DNA of 64,000 bases from Candidatus Protochlamydia sp. (GTDB lineage: Bacteria; Chlamydiota; Chlamydiia; Chlamydiales; Parachlamydiaceae): contig JACDAQ010000048.1 in NCBI GenBank assembly GCA_013695355.1, positions 62,001 through 126,000 of the forward strand, in the 5' to 3' direction. The position numbers and the translations under genes were made by a program. The first letter of the stretch is position 1; every line of letters starts with the position of its first letter. This document shows positions 16,883-25,070 of the stretch, one piece after another. The notes under the pieces were generated by a model that ran no database searches, had not been told where the DNA came from, and saw only the letters and a list, made by a program, of their open reading frames with translations.

Positions 16883-17716
16883 ATGGGAATTGAGCCATCC
16901 TTGTTTTGGCATTTTGTCAAATATACTGGATGTGGAAATGACTTTATTATTTTTGATAATCGAAGCGCATGTTTTCCTCTTTCTCCTAGTCTTGTCCAAA
17001 ATCTTTGTCAAAGGCAATGGGGAATTGGGGCCGATGGAATGGTCCTATTGGAGAATTCAACCCAAGCAGATGTGCGCATGCGCATTTTTAATGCTGACGG
17101 GAATGAAGCGGAAATGTGCGGTAATGGCATTCGCTGCTTGATCCATTGGCTCTACTCCAACTGCACTTATCAATCAACTTATTTAATAGAAACAGCCAAA
17201 GGTCTCTTAAAAGGTTCCTTCGACGAAGGCAATGTTTGCATTGATATGGGGGTTCCCACTGATTTTAAATGGAATGCCCCTCTTTCTTTAGATTCCATCA
17301 CTTATTTGGTCCATTGCCTGAATACGGGTGTTCCCCATGCAGTCCTGTTTGTCTCCAATATTGAGGAGGTGAATATTGACCGTCTAGGGCCTATGATCCG
17401 CTATCATGCTTTATGGCAACCTCATGGAATTAATGCTACTTTTGCTCAAAAGCTTAATGACAGTACAATTGCTGTCAGAACTTATGAGCGAGGTGTGGAA
17501 AGAGAAACCTTAGCTTGCGGTACGGGGGCTACTGCGGCAGCTTTGGCAGCAGCTTATCAATTTCAGATGACTGCGCCACAATTTGTGAAGACCCGCTCAG
17601 GAGCTTTTTTAAAAATCGACTTTGTTTTAGAATCTGGAATTTTTTCAAATGTTAAAATGACTGGTCCGGCACAACGTACCTTTCAGGGAGAAGTTAACTT
17701 GTCAAATTTCAGTTGA
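16883..17716 (+). CDS. dapF: diaminopimelate epimerase
   Basis: Interconverts LL- and meso-diaminopimelate in the lysine/peptidoglycan pathway. Both catalytic cysteines are in canonical settings: AEMCGNGIRC and LACGTGATAAA; the N-terminal FVKYTGCGNDF and GADGMVLLE strands also match. Length 277 is normal. It begins 14 bp after clpP and is likely co-transcribed. Retention agrees with chlamydiae making a meso-DAP peptidoglycan. Confidence 0.95.
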   Translation: MGIEPSLFWHFVKYTGCGNDFIIFDNRSACFPLSPSLVQNLCQRQWGIGADGMVLLENSTQADVRMRIFNADGNEAEMCGNGIRCLIHWLYSNCTYQSTYLIETAKGLLKGSFDEGNVCIDMGVPTDFKWNAPLSLDSITYLVHCLNTGVPHAVLFVSNIEEVNIDRLGPMIRYHALWQPHGINATFAQKLNDSTIAVRTYERGVERETLACGTGATAAALAAAYQFQMTAPQFVKTRSGAFLKIDFVLESGIFSNVKMTGPAQRTFQGEVNLSNFS

Positions 17717-17800
17717 TTGTAACTCAAATAATTCGATACAATCGAAAGGAAGTTTTAAAACTTCCTCTTCAGTTAAAAAATAAAAAGGATAGCATTTTAC

Positions 17801-18979
17801 ATGTCAACTAAAATCAAACAAGAGGCGCAAAATCCACTTATTCTTCGTTGTCATCGTTTAATGGAGGCTTTTGCCAAATCAGACGATGAAAGAGATTTTT
17901 ACATTGACCGCTCTGAAGGATTTTTAATTTATGTGGACCTGGACAAATCCCAGGCAGAACTCGATGCTTTAGAAGAAGAACTCCAAATACATGCTGACCG
18001 CTATTGCTTAATTCCCAAGCTTTCTTTTTATGAAACAAAAAAAATTATGGAAGGCTTTGTTAATGAGAAAGTTTACGATATTGATACTAAAGAAAAATTA
18101 TTAGACATCATTCAATCAAAAGAAGCGCGCGAAAATTTTCTAGAATTTATTTACGACCATCACTCAGAACAGGAAAAGTGGCAGCAGTTCTATCAAGAGC
18201 GCTCTAGAATACGCATCATCGAATGGTTAAGGCTCAATCATTTTCATTTCGTTTTTGAAGAAGATTTAGACCTCCCCCGCCAGCTAGTAGAAAAGCTTAA
18301 GCATTCACTTTTCCAGACCAAAGTAGGAAAAGATATTTTAACGGCCCGTAAAGGGTTATTTACAAAAGCTAAAACTTATTATTCGAATGAAGCGCTTAAC
18401 CCACGCCCTAAAAGAGGGCGCCCTCCTAAGCAGGCAGTTAAATTAGAGATCGAGCCACAAATTACGATTGATATATACACTACAGTACCTCTAACAATCA
18501 GACCCTTCTTATTTACTCCTGACATGTATTCATCAGCCTTTTCGGCTTTTTCATCAAAATTCAATACCGAACAAGCCTCTATGGGAGCTAAAAAGCTTCC
18601 TTTTGGCGAAATTGAAGGATCATTAAGCTCAAAGCTCTCTTCATTGCGCTCTCTTTCAAATAAATGGATCGAAACCAATCCCACAGCTTCGGAGGAGAAC
18701 AATCCGTATGCTATGGACAACAGCTTCAATGATGATGAAGATGAAGATAGCGATGAGGATGACCTGGAAGGTAAAAAATCTAAAAATTCAAAGATTAAAC
18801 CTACAGTTAAAATCAAAGAAAAAACCAAGCTAGCCTCTCCCAAAAGCCTTAAAAAAGCTCTGCCAAAAGCTGTCAAACCAGAAAAAATAAAAGCAAAAAG
18901 GATAATGCCGAAAGTCAACGGTGCTGCAGAATCAAGTGCAAAGAAACCTTTAAAGAAAATTTTACCAAAAAAGAAATAG
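17801..18979 (+). CDS. UPF0158 (CT429-like) protein with AT-hook and lysine-rich tail
   Basis: The first ~165 residues match the UPF0158 family by position (CT429) and composition, including DRSEGFLIYVDLD and an FYQERSRIRIIEWL helix. Around residue 203-211 is PRPKRGRPPK, a textbook AT-hook that binds the minor groove of AT-rich DNA. After a Ser-rich stretch and an acidic run (NDDEDEDSDEDD) the last ~75 residues are Lys/Pro/Ala-rich repeats resembling histone H1-like tails. I infer a nucleoid or transcription-related protein in this organism; the AT-hook and tail go beyond what UPF0158 members usually carry. A hairpin at 19014-19044 follows. Confidence 0.75.
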   Translation: MSTKIKQEAQNPLILRCHRLMEAFAKSDDERDFYIDRSEGFLIYVDLDKSQAELDALEEELQIHADRYCLIPKLSFYETKKIMEGFVNEKVYDIDTKEKLLDIIQSKEARENFLEFIYDHHSEQEKWQQFYQERSRIRIIEWLRLNHFHFVFEEDLDLPRQLVEKLKHSLFQTKVGKDILTARKGLFTKAKTYYSNEALNPRPKRGRPPKQAVKLEIEPQITIDIYTTVPLTIRPFLFTPDMYSSAFSAFSSKFNTEQASMGAKKLPFGEIEGSLSSKLSSLRSLSNKWIETNPTASEENNPYAMDNSFNDDEDEDSDEDDLEGKKSKNSKIKPTVKIKEKTKLASPKSLKKALPKAVKPEKIKAKRIMPKVNGAAESSAKKPLKKILPKKK

Positions 18980-19013
18980 CGTTCTTCAATTGCCAGAAGG
19001 GAATGGAATGGTA

Positions 19014-19044
19014 GCCCAGTGAAGCTGAAAAAGCAGCACTGGGC
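19014..19044 (+). terminator. hairpin after the UPF0158 gene
   Basis: GCCCAGTG (19014-19021) pairs with CACTGGGC (19037-19044), with a further CTG/CAG pair inside. The following sequence has no clean T-run, so termination efficiency is uncertain. The rest of 18980-19285 has no recognisable gene. Confidence 0.45.
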
Positions 19045-19285
19045 GTTACAATTCATTTTTACAGAGCACTAGCCCCTTTTTACTTTGATACCTTTCCGAC
19101 GACTTTCTATCCGCTTCTAAGGCAGTCTGTTTAAAACGTCGCTCCTCCTCAGGGTTACCTTTGCTAATCTAACGTTATTTTCTCTGGGAAACCTTACTAA
19201 CAAATTAAATAACTATTTCTATTCAAAAAAATAAATAATTATGTATTCTAAATAGTTACAAAAACATAACCCAAAGTTTACAAAA

Positions 19286-20722
19286 ATGATTTCTTCAATT
19301 CCCTCTCACCCAGTTCAAGTAAGTGGATTTTTCCAAGAAGCCATAGTTAAACGATTTGAGTTAATTTTGGCAAATCAAAGTTTTTTTAATAATACTTCAT
19401 TTACTTTACAAAAAGTAATTTATACTGTTGCCAAGCTGGCAGCTTTTTCACTGATATTATTAGCGGCAACACTGATCGGAAACAGACTTTATCGTTTCTG
19501 CCAAACGCCTCGCATTATACTTGATCAAATACCGCCACAAGAAATCAGGCAAATTCCCCATCTCCAAACCGACCAGGAAAGATTAGAAGCAACAAGCTAT
19601 CTAGAGAATATTTGGTCCAATTACAACCCTAACACGCGCACTAGCAATGAATTCGAATTCTCAAGTTGGCAGCTATTGTTTAATATTATTCTTGTAAAAG
19701 AATATTCCAATAGTCCCATTTGCAATATCGCTCATTATGACCACTATTTATCCAATATTTTGATGGAATTTAAAAATGATCCGACCATTTTTGTCCTGCC
19801 TGGAGAGGGTTTGAACCTCGCCACTGATATGGATAGCATACGTTTAAAAAAAATTCTTGCTTCGGCTTTTGGGTTAGGAAAACAAATGGTCTTGGTTCCT
19901 TTAGTTAATAGCGTTCATTGTATTACAGCAGGCTTTTGCAGCGATGGTACCGTTAAGTTAATTGATTCAATGAATAGTTCTATCCTTGATGTGGATGATT
20001 TGATTAATCAGCTCAATTCCGAAAAAATTAAAAATGTCGATGGCCATTCTATTTTATTTCATGGAGAATATGTCAATACCAACATCCAAAAAGGTGGAAA
20101 TCAATGCATCCGTTTTTCAACGCTTTATTGTTATAATATGGCAAAGAAAAGAGATTTGAATGCTTATGAGGAAGTCAATGGAGCTTTTGCATCAGGTAAT
20201 TTAAAAATATTTGATGATTACAAACAAATGGATGGAGGTTCTAGAATTGCTGATATGAAGCCTTTTTCAATCGATATATATCTTGAATTTATGAGGTCAT
20301 GGGCCTATCGTACTCAAGGTATTTTAGTCGATTCATGGCAGCAGCTTACCCTAAATGAGATTATGAAAAATAATACAAACAATTCCATTTTTTTTTCCTG
20401 TCAAAATGATTCCAAAGCATTCCCCTTTTTATGTAGCAAGCCTCCTATTTACAAATTGAACTTTATTGATGAAAATGGAAGCCATCTTGTGGATACACTG
20501 GAAGATTTGCCTCTCACAAACATTGTCTTGCCAAATAATTTTGAAAATACTTGTTTGAAAGAAATTATTTTGACCGATAAAGCGTGCAAACAAATTTTTG
20601 TTATTAATGGGAATAATATTCAAACAAAGCTTTACACCCTTTTACCCAATCAAAATTTGTATTTATATAACCCGCAAAATAATAAAAAGAGAAGCTTTTT
20701 TGATTTAGAAGGATGGAGTTAA
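19286..20722 (+). CDS. membrane-anchored Ulp1/C48-like cysteine protease, putative effector
   Basis: The 478-residue protein has one hydrophobic helix near residues 48-68 (LAAFSLILLAATLIG). The middle carries a clan CE catalytic set in correct order and spacing: His211 (SVHCITAGF), Asp227 (LIDSMNS), Gln268 and Cys274 (Gln-x5-Cys in IQKGGNQCIRFST). This is the arrangement of Ulp1 SUMO proteases, chlamydial ChlaDub enzymes and YopJ-type acetyltransferases. The 190-residue C-terminal part is of unknown fold. I infer a secreted deubiquitinase, deSUMOylase or acetyltransferase acting in the host; which one cannot be read from motifs. Monocistronic by position. Confidence 0.7.
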   Translation: MISSIPSHPVQVSGFFQEAIVKRFELILANQSFFNNTSFTLQKVIYTVAKLAAFSLILLAATLIGNRLYRFCQTPRIILDQIPPQEIRQIPHLQTDQERLEATSYLENIWSNYNPNTRTSNEFEFSSWQLLFNIILVKEYSNSPICNIAHYDHYLSNILMEFKNDPTIFVLPGEGLNLATDMDSIRLKKILASAFGLGKQMVLVPLVNSVHCITAGFCSDGTVKLIDSMNSSILDVDDLINQLNSEKIKNVDGHSILFHGEYVNTNIQKGGNQCIRFSTLYCYNMAKKRDLNAYEEVNGAFASGNLKIFDDYKQMDGGSRIADMKPFSIDIYLEFMRSWAYRTQGILVDSWQQLTLNEIMKNNTNNSIFFSCQNDSKAFPFLCSKPPIYKLNFIDENGSHLVDTLEDLPLTNIVLPNNFENTCLKEIILTDKACKQIFVINGNNIQTKLYTLLPNQNLYLYNPQNNKKRSFFDLEGWS

Positions 20723-20729
20723 ATAGCGC

Positions 20730-21455
20730 CTATGAATGAATGGGGTAGATGTGATGCCATGCATCCCTGACACAGGCATGCAGCCATTCAGAATTAGCTA
20801 GGGCAAGGGCACATGCCAAATTTGCATACACCGCTCCTTCGCATATTCTTTTAGAAGTAAGGGTAGGGGCGATCGAAAAATACAAAGCGATAACATTGCC
20901 AGTCCCATGAAATAGGTAAGGCAGAGAAAGAGTCTTATGGTTTTCCTTTAAGTGGCTATAAACAACACTTGATACATAACAATAAACCAAATTCTTTATT
21001 CTAAAATTGGTGATACTGTAATTCACATTAAAATGAGCTGCCGCAAAAATAAAAGCTGTCAAATGAATGCGCACCAACTTTTGAAGTTCCTTTTCCCGAG
21101 GCGTCAATTCTCTTTGAATGACATAACGACTAACGCCTTCTTGAATCAGCCCAATACCCGATTGAACCAAACCTCTAAATCCAATTTCCTCAATAAAAGG
21201 GTCTCTGACCGCAATTTGCCATACCCGCCTGGGAGCTAATTTTGTTCCATACAATGCATTTGTAGCCATGAAATCAAGTACAACTGCAGCCAACATCATC
21301 TTAATTGCTTCTATAGAACTTTGATAAAAAAAACGACCAGCAGGACGAAGGTATCGATCTGTAAAGATAGGATGTTCAGCGGCTAAATCTGAATTTGGAG
21401 TAAGATTGTACATAATTATTATTCTTCCACTATTTATTAAGGCAGATTTTAACAT
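20730..21455 (-). CDS. CPBP-family intramembrane metalloprotease
   Basis: A 241-residue multi-helix membrane protein with the three CPBP (Abi/Rce1-like) motifs: EEIGFRG (EExxxR), FIFAAAHFN (FxxxH) and LFHGTGNV (HxxxN), which bind the catalytic metal. Such proteases cleave membrane or prenylated substrates, or serve in bacteriocin self-defence. It ends 7 bp from the convergent protease gene. The start is ambiguous: ATG 21455 or the in-frame ATG 14 codons later (MYNLTPNSD), which has GGAAG upstream. Confidence 0.75.
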   Translation of the reverse strand: MLKSALINSGRIIIMYNLTPNSDLAAEHPIFTDRYLRPAGRFFYQSSIEAIKMMLAAVVLDFMATNALYGTKLAPRRVWQIAVRDPFIEEIGFRGLVQSGIGLIQEGVSRYVIQRELTPREKELQKLVRIHLTAFIFAAAHFNVNYSITNFRIKNLVYCYVSSVVYSHLKENHKTLSLPYLFHGTGNVIALYFSIAPTLTSKRICEGAVYANLACALALANSEWLHACVRDAWHHIYPIHS

Positions 21456-21597
21456 AAAAGTGGAAAAATCTGGAATTAATTAATGATTAAGATTAAGCCG
21501 CGTAATTTGCATTGATCTCTATGTACCAATAGGAGAGCCTTCACCTCATCCCCTGCTTGCAATTAACTAGATTTAATTTTCGTGTTAAGTTATGTAA

Positions 21598-21670
21598 GAA
21601 CCTGTTTAATATCGATGATCACGATGCTTTGCTGCTACAAATACTCCCATCGAAGATCTTGAACAGGTTC
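21598..21670. mobile_element. 73-bp mini-element with TAA flanks
   Basis: The ends are GAACCTGTTTAATATCGATG and, in reverse complement, GAACCTGTTCAAGATCTTCG; TAA flanks both sides (21595-21597, 21671-21673). It is the longest complete family member here and has no coding capacity. Its right arm matches the copy at 41854 over about 37 positions. Confidence 0.7.
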
Positions 21671-21692
21671 TAATAAAAAAAAGGACTAAACC

Positions 21693-22442
21693 ATGCAGAA
21701 CCAACCATCCTTTTGGCCTTTGGTACAACAATTGAAAGAAGGCACATTTGTCGATCTGACCCACACATTTGATCATGCAAGCCCTCATTTCGAAACAGCA
21801 GTACCACTAGAAGTAGAGGATATTACCCTGCATAAAGAAAACGGGATATGGACACAACGCTTTCATTTCGAAGGACAATGGGGGACGCATGTTGATGCAC
21901 CTGCTCATTTTTGTCAGGGACTTAGAACGGTTTCTCAAATTCCTGTAGAGGAAATGATCCTCCCTTTAGTTGTGATTGACATCCATGATAAAGTGGCTGA
22001 AAATCCAGATTACGCCTTGAACGTCAACGACCTCCTTTCATGGGAAGATGTGAACGGAAAAATTCCAATGGGAGCTTTTGTCGCTCTGAGGACAGATTGG
22101 AGCAAACGGTGGCCCAGCAATTCGGCGATGCTCAATTATGATCAAAGCGGAATTTCTCGCACACCTGGCTGGAGCCTGGGATCGCTGGCTTATCTTTATG
22201 AAGAATGCGGGGTAACAGCGACGGGTCATGAGACCATTGACCCAGATCCAGGCTATAATGCGAGGGATACGGAATGGGCTTGCGAGAGGTATATCCTCAG
22301 CCTCAATCATTATCAGGTTGAGCTGTTATGCCATCTTGACCGCTGTCCTCCGACCGGCGCAATGGCTGTATGCACTTTCCCCAAACCTGCTAAAGCATCA
22401 GGTTTCCCCGCACGTGTTTTTGCAATTTGTCCAAAAATCTAG
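21693..22442 (+). CDS. cyclase-family metal hydrolase (kynurenine formamidase-like)
   Basis: A 249-residue member of the cyclase/arylformamidase family (KynB-like), which hydrolyses amide or ester bonds with a bound divalent metal. Key motif GTHVDAPAHF carries the family HxxxDxxxH-type ligands; FVDLTHTFDHASPHF and TGHETIDPDPG are also characteristic. Soluble. It starts behind AAAGGAC, 20 bp after the mini-element, and has no obvious operon partner. The physiological substrate is unknown. Confidence 0.8.
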   Translation: MQNQPSFWPLVQQLKEGTFVDLTHTFDHASPHFETAVPLEVEDITLHKENGIWTQRFHFEGQWGTHVDAPAHFCQGLRTVSQIPVEEMILPLVVIDIHDKVAENPDYALNVNDLLSWEDVNGKIPMGAFVALRTDWSKRWPSNSAMLNYDQSGISRTPGWSLGSLAYLYEECGVTATGHETIDPDPGYNARDTEWACERYILSLNHYQVELLCHLDRCPPTGAMAVCTFPKPAKASGFPARVFAICPKI

Positions 22443-22832
22443 TGTAGCTTGAAAGCCCACTTAACGCATAGGCATCAACTAACTGAAAGACGCCCATAAG
22501 TCAAAGGTTAATTCATTGATAATTAACATAATAAAATAAGCAAAATAGCCTTTAGCTGAGGATGGGCCAAGATAAAAAAATATAAAAATAATTGCCTAGA
22601 AGTATTTTCTCAAACTTCTAAGTAATTCATGCGATTATCTACACCATCCTGCCGTGTTAGCGATCCTGCCTTTCAATAAGACTCACTAATAAAAAAAAAT
22701 GATAAAGCTTAAGGTTAGGATTAAGAATCAAAAACAGCATTAGTTTGAATCTACTTCTAGTTTTTGTCCGTCCATGATAAAAGAGTATCAATCCATGATA
22801 AAAGAGTATCAATTTGAGAAAAGGATGATCTT
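22443..22832. other. intergenic with a 21-bp tandem duplication
   Basis: The 390-bp space has a small dyad (GTTAATT 22507-22513 with AATTAAC 22521-22527) and the tandem repeat at 22771-22812. No gene is supported. Confidence 0.45.
22771..22812 (+). repeat. two tandem copies of a 21-bp unit
   Basis: TCCATGATAAAAGAGTATCA plus one A is repeated exactly twice head to tail, ending 20 bp before the start codon of the MESH1-like gene. It sits where a promoter or operator would lie. Confidence 0.8.
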
Positions 22833-23555
22833 ATGACTGTTGAACAAAAATTGATTATCGAAGAAGCTGTTCAGCGCATAAATCGGGCTTTTAAAGAATA
22901 TGCCTTAGAGTTGCAGGCCAACGAGGAAACTCGCCATCCAAAAATGAAAAAAGTTTTTTATAAATTAACAAAAACATTGATCAAAGCCTATGTAAAGGGC
23001 CAAGGAATGACAGAGGAAGATCTTTTGTATATTCTTAGGGCTATTCGATTCGCTGCAAGAAAGCATCAATTTCAAACGCGAAAAGATGCAGAGGCCACTC
23101 CTTATATAGCCCATCCTTTAATGGTAGCCTACCAGCTTGTCTCAATTGGAAAAGTGCGGGATGTTGAAATTATCATTTCTGCCATTTTACATGACACACT
23201 CGAGGATACTGAAACAACTTTGGAAGAGCTAATTCAACTTTTCAGCGTGAGAATTGCCAGCATTGTCAGCGACGTGACTGACGATAAAAGCCTCGCAAAG
23301 CAGGAAAGAAAGCAGCTGCAAATATTGAAAGCCCCCTTGAAATCTGCCGGTGCGGCTCAAATCTCTTTAGCAGATAAACTCTGTAATTTAACCGATCTTA
23401 TCCATTCTCCCCCGCCAGATTGGGATAACGAAAGAATCGATGCCTATTTTAATTGGGCTAGCCAGGTGGTGGATCGCTTGCCATGGGTTAATGCACCTTT
23501 AAAGAAGGCTGTAGACATTGTATTAAACACAAACCTTAAGCCTCTTTATAAATAG
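22833..23555 (+). CDS. MESH1/SpoT-type HD hydrolase (small alarmone hydrolase-like)
   Basis: A 240-residue HD-domain protein. After ~65 helical residues the hydrolase core follows: AARKHQFQTR, PYIAHPLMVA (first His), ILHDTLEDT (the HD pair), VTDDKSLAKQERK and ADKLCNLTDL. These are the conserved motifs of SpoT/MESH1 ppGpp or NADPH phosphohydrolases; there is no synthetase domain. Manganese-dependent removal of the 3'-pyrophosphate of (p)ppGpp is the family role. C. trachomatis has no RelA/SpoT that I know of, so presence here is notable. Ribosome site AAAGGATG precedes ATG 22833. Confidence 0.82.
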   Translation: MTVEQKLIIEEAVQRINRAFKEYALELQANEETRHPKMKKVFYKLTKTLIKAYVKGQGMTEEDLLYILRAIRFAARKHQFQTRKDAEATPYIAHPLMVAYQLVSIGKVRDVEIIISAILHDTLEDTETTLEELIQLFSVRIASIVSDVTDDKSLAKQERKQLQILKAPLKSAGAAQISLADKLCNLTDLIHSPPPDWDNERIDAYFNWASQVVDRLPWVNAPLKKAVDIVLNTNLKPLYK

Positions 23556-23588
23556 TGATCTATCTATTTTATGCATTATTACTATTAC

Positions 23589-23617
23589 TTGCAAATTTTT
23601 CTAGTTTTTGCTATAAT
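23589..23617 (+). promoter_or_regulatory. strong candidate promoter ahead of brnQ
   Basis: TTGCAA (23589-23594) and TATAAT (23612-23617) with a 17-bp spacer. Transcription would start about 23624, coinciding with the ATG of a short open frame and leaving a leader of ~215 nt before brnQ. Confidence 0.6.
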
Positions 23618-23623
23618 ATTGAT

Positions 23624-23767
23624 ATGAATTATTTAAACAATCCAATAAATGACATTTATTGTCATCTTTCCCCTCAAATTGAACGTAGACCTACGTGTTT
23701 TTTATCTATTCAAATTTTTTCCGTTACTCCCTTTGCAGTCTTAAATGTGCGCAGTGCGCACATCTAA
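23624..23767 (+). CDS. possible 47-residue leader peptide of brnQ
   Basis: ATG 23624 begins a 47-codon frame (MNYLNNPINDIYCHL..., ending NVRSAHI) right at the predicted transcription start, so translation would be leaderless or nearly so. Its second half is rich in Ile, Leu, Val and Phe. The stop codon falls just after a GC-rich palindrome, TGTGCGCAGTGCGCACA (23746-23762). This geometry is that of an attenuation leader for a branched-chain amino acid transporter, but no alternative anti-terminator hairpin was demonstrated. Confidence 0.3.
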   Translation: MNYLNNPINDIYCHLSPQIERRPTCFLSIQIFSVTPFAVLNVRSAHI

Positions 23768-23838
23768 TTTAACCTCTTACATCCACCCGTCTATTTAGAG
23801 TAAGAAAAAAATTATATTAATTGCAAAAAGGTATTAAC

Positions 23839-24996
23839 ATGAAAGCCTTAGCCCTTTTAAAATCTGAATCAATTTCCCTTGGACTTGCCATGTTTGCCAT
23901 GTTTTTTGGCGCGGGCAACATTATTTATCCTTTAGTGATCGGTCAGCATGCGGGAGATAAAAATTTATTTGCCATTTCAGGACTTGTATTAACAGCTGCC
24001 GTCATGCCAATGCTTGGGCTGATCGCAATGATCTTGTTCGATGGTGACTACCGCCGTTTTTTTGGGAGGCTTGGATCCATCCCCGGCTTTTTACTAGCAC
24101 TATTGACTATTTCTCTCCTCGGACCTTTAGGATCTACTCCCCGCTGCATTGCCCTTGCTTACACAACCCTCAGAACTACATTTCTTGATGTCTCCCCTAC
24201 TTTATTCAGTGCCATCGCCTGCTGTATCATCTTTCTATTCACAGTCAAGCAAAAATATGTTCTATCTCTTTTAGCATGGGTATTGACCCCTCTTTTGCTG
24301 GGCTCGCTGATTATTATTATTTTCTTAGGGTTGATTTCCGGCTCTGAAACCCAGGCGGTCCAAGCGACTAATTTGGATATGTTTTTACATGGCATCCGTG
24401 AAGGCTACAATACAATGGATTTATTAGCGGCCTTTTTCTTTTCTTCGACTATTATCAAAACATTAAAAATGCGCCATCAAGAAACAGGGCAAAATTATGT
24501 CCGTACTGCCTTTCAAGCCAGCCTGATCGGAGCGACCCTGCTGGCCGCCATCTACATTGGCTTCAGCTACATCGCAGCCTTTCATGGTACACAGCTGAGC
24601 ATGTATACCAGCGATGAGCTGCTTTCTGCCATTACGATAAAGCTCGCTGGCCCCTATGCAGGAATGCTTGTCTGCATCGCTATTTCTTTAGCCTGCTTAA
24701 CAACCGCTATTGCTTTAATTTCGGCCTTCACTGATTTTGTTCAGAAAGAAGTTTTTGATAATAAAATTAGCTATGCGGTGACTTTAATTGGCGCCCTGAG
24801 CGTCACTTTTTTCGTTTCCACATTTGAATTTACAGGCATTGCAGCCTTTTTATGGCCCGTTTTGCAAATTTGCTATCCTGGGCTTATTGTATTGACATTC
24901 CTCAATATCATTCACAAGACAATGGGTTTTAAACCCTTAAAAGTTCCCGTCGCACTTGCATTTAGCGGCGCCATCATTGCCTACTTTATTTCTTGA
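23839..24996 (+). CDS. brnQ: branched-chain amino acid transporter (LIVCS family)
   Basis: A 385-residue integral membrane protein with about 12 hydrophobic helices. The N-terminus (SISLGLAMFAMFFGAGNIIYP) is the LIVCS/BrnQ signature, and the LLGPLGSTPRCIALAYTT helix also matches. It would import Leu, Ile and Val by cation symport across the inner membrane. Start taken at ATG 23839 after AAAAAGG. The leader upstream (23589-23838) has a good promoter, a short frame and a hairpin. Confidence 0.9.
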   Translation: MKALALLKSESISLGLAMFAMFFGAGNIIYPLVIGQHAGDKNLFAISGLVLTAAVMPMLGLIAMILFDGDYRRFFGRLGSIPGFLLALLTISLLGPLGSTPRCIALAYTTLRTTFLDVSPTLFSAIACCIIFLFTVKQKYVLSLLAWVLTPLLLGSLIIIIFLGLISGSETQAVQATNLDMFLHGIREGYNTMDLLAAFFFSSTIIKTLKMRHQETGQNYVRTAFQASLIGATLLAAIYIGFSYIAAFHGTQLSMYTSDELLSAITIKLAGPYAGMLVCIAISLACLTTAIALISAFTDFVQKEVFDNKISYAVTLIGALSVTFFVSTFEFTGIAAFLWPVLQICYPGLIVLTFLNIIHKTMGFKPLKVPVALAFSGAIIAYFIS

Positions 24997-24999
24997 TAA

Positions 25000-25050
25000 A
25001 TAGGGTAAAAGCTTTCAAAATAGGGTAATTTTAACATATAATTACCCTAT
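25000..25050 (+). promoter_or_regulatory. operator/promoter candidate for fic
   Basis: ATAGGGTAATT (25020-25030) and AATTACCCTAT (25040-25050) are perfect 11-bp inverted copies around a 9-bp spacer; a third half-site ATAGGGTAA sits at 25000-25008. TATAAT (25037-25042), a -10-like box, lies across the spacer and right arm, so a bound dimer would block transcription of the gene starting at 25071. The Fic protein itself ends in a winged helix and may be the binder. Confidence 0.55.
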
Positions 25051-25070
25051 TTAAATATTTGGAGAGATGG

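Noticed and set aside
22771-22812. CRISPR-like repeat
   Set aside because: Only two copies, directly adjacent with no spacers and no cas genes.
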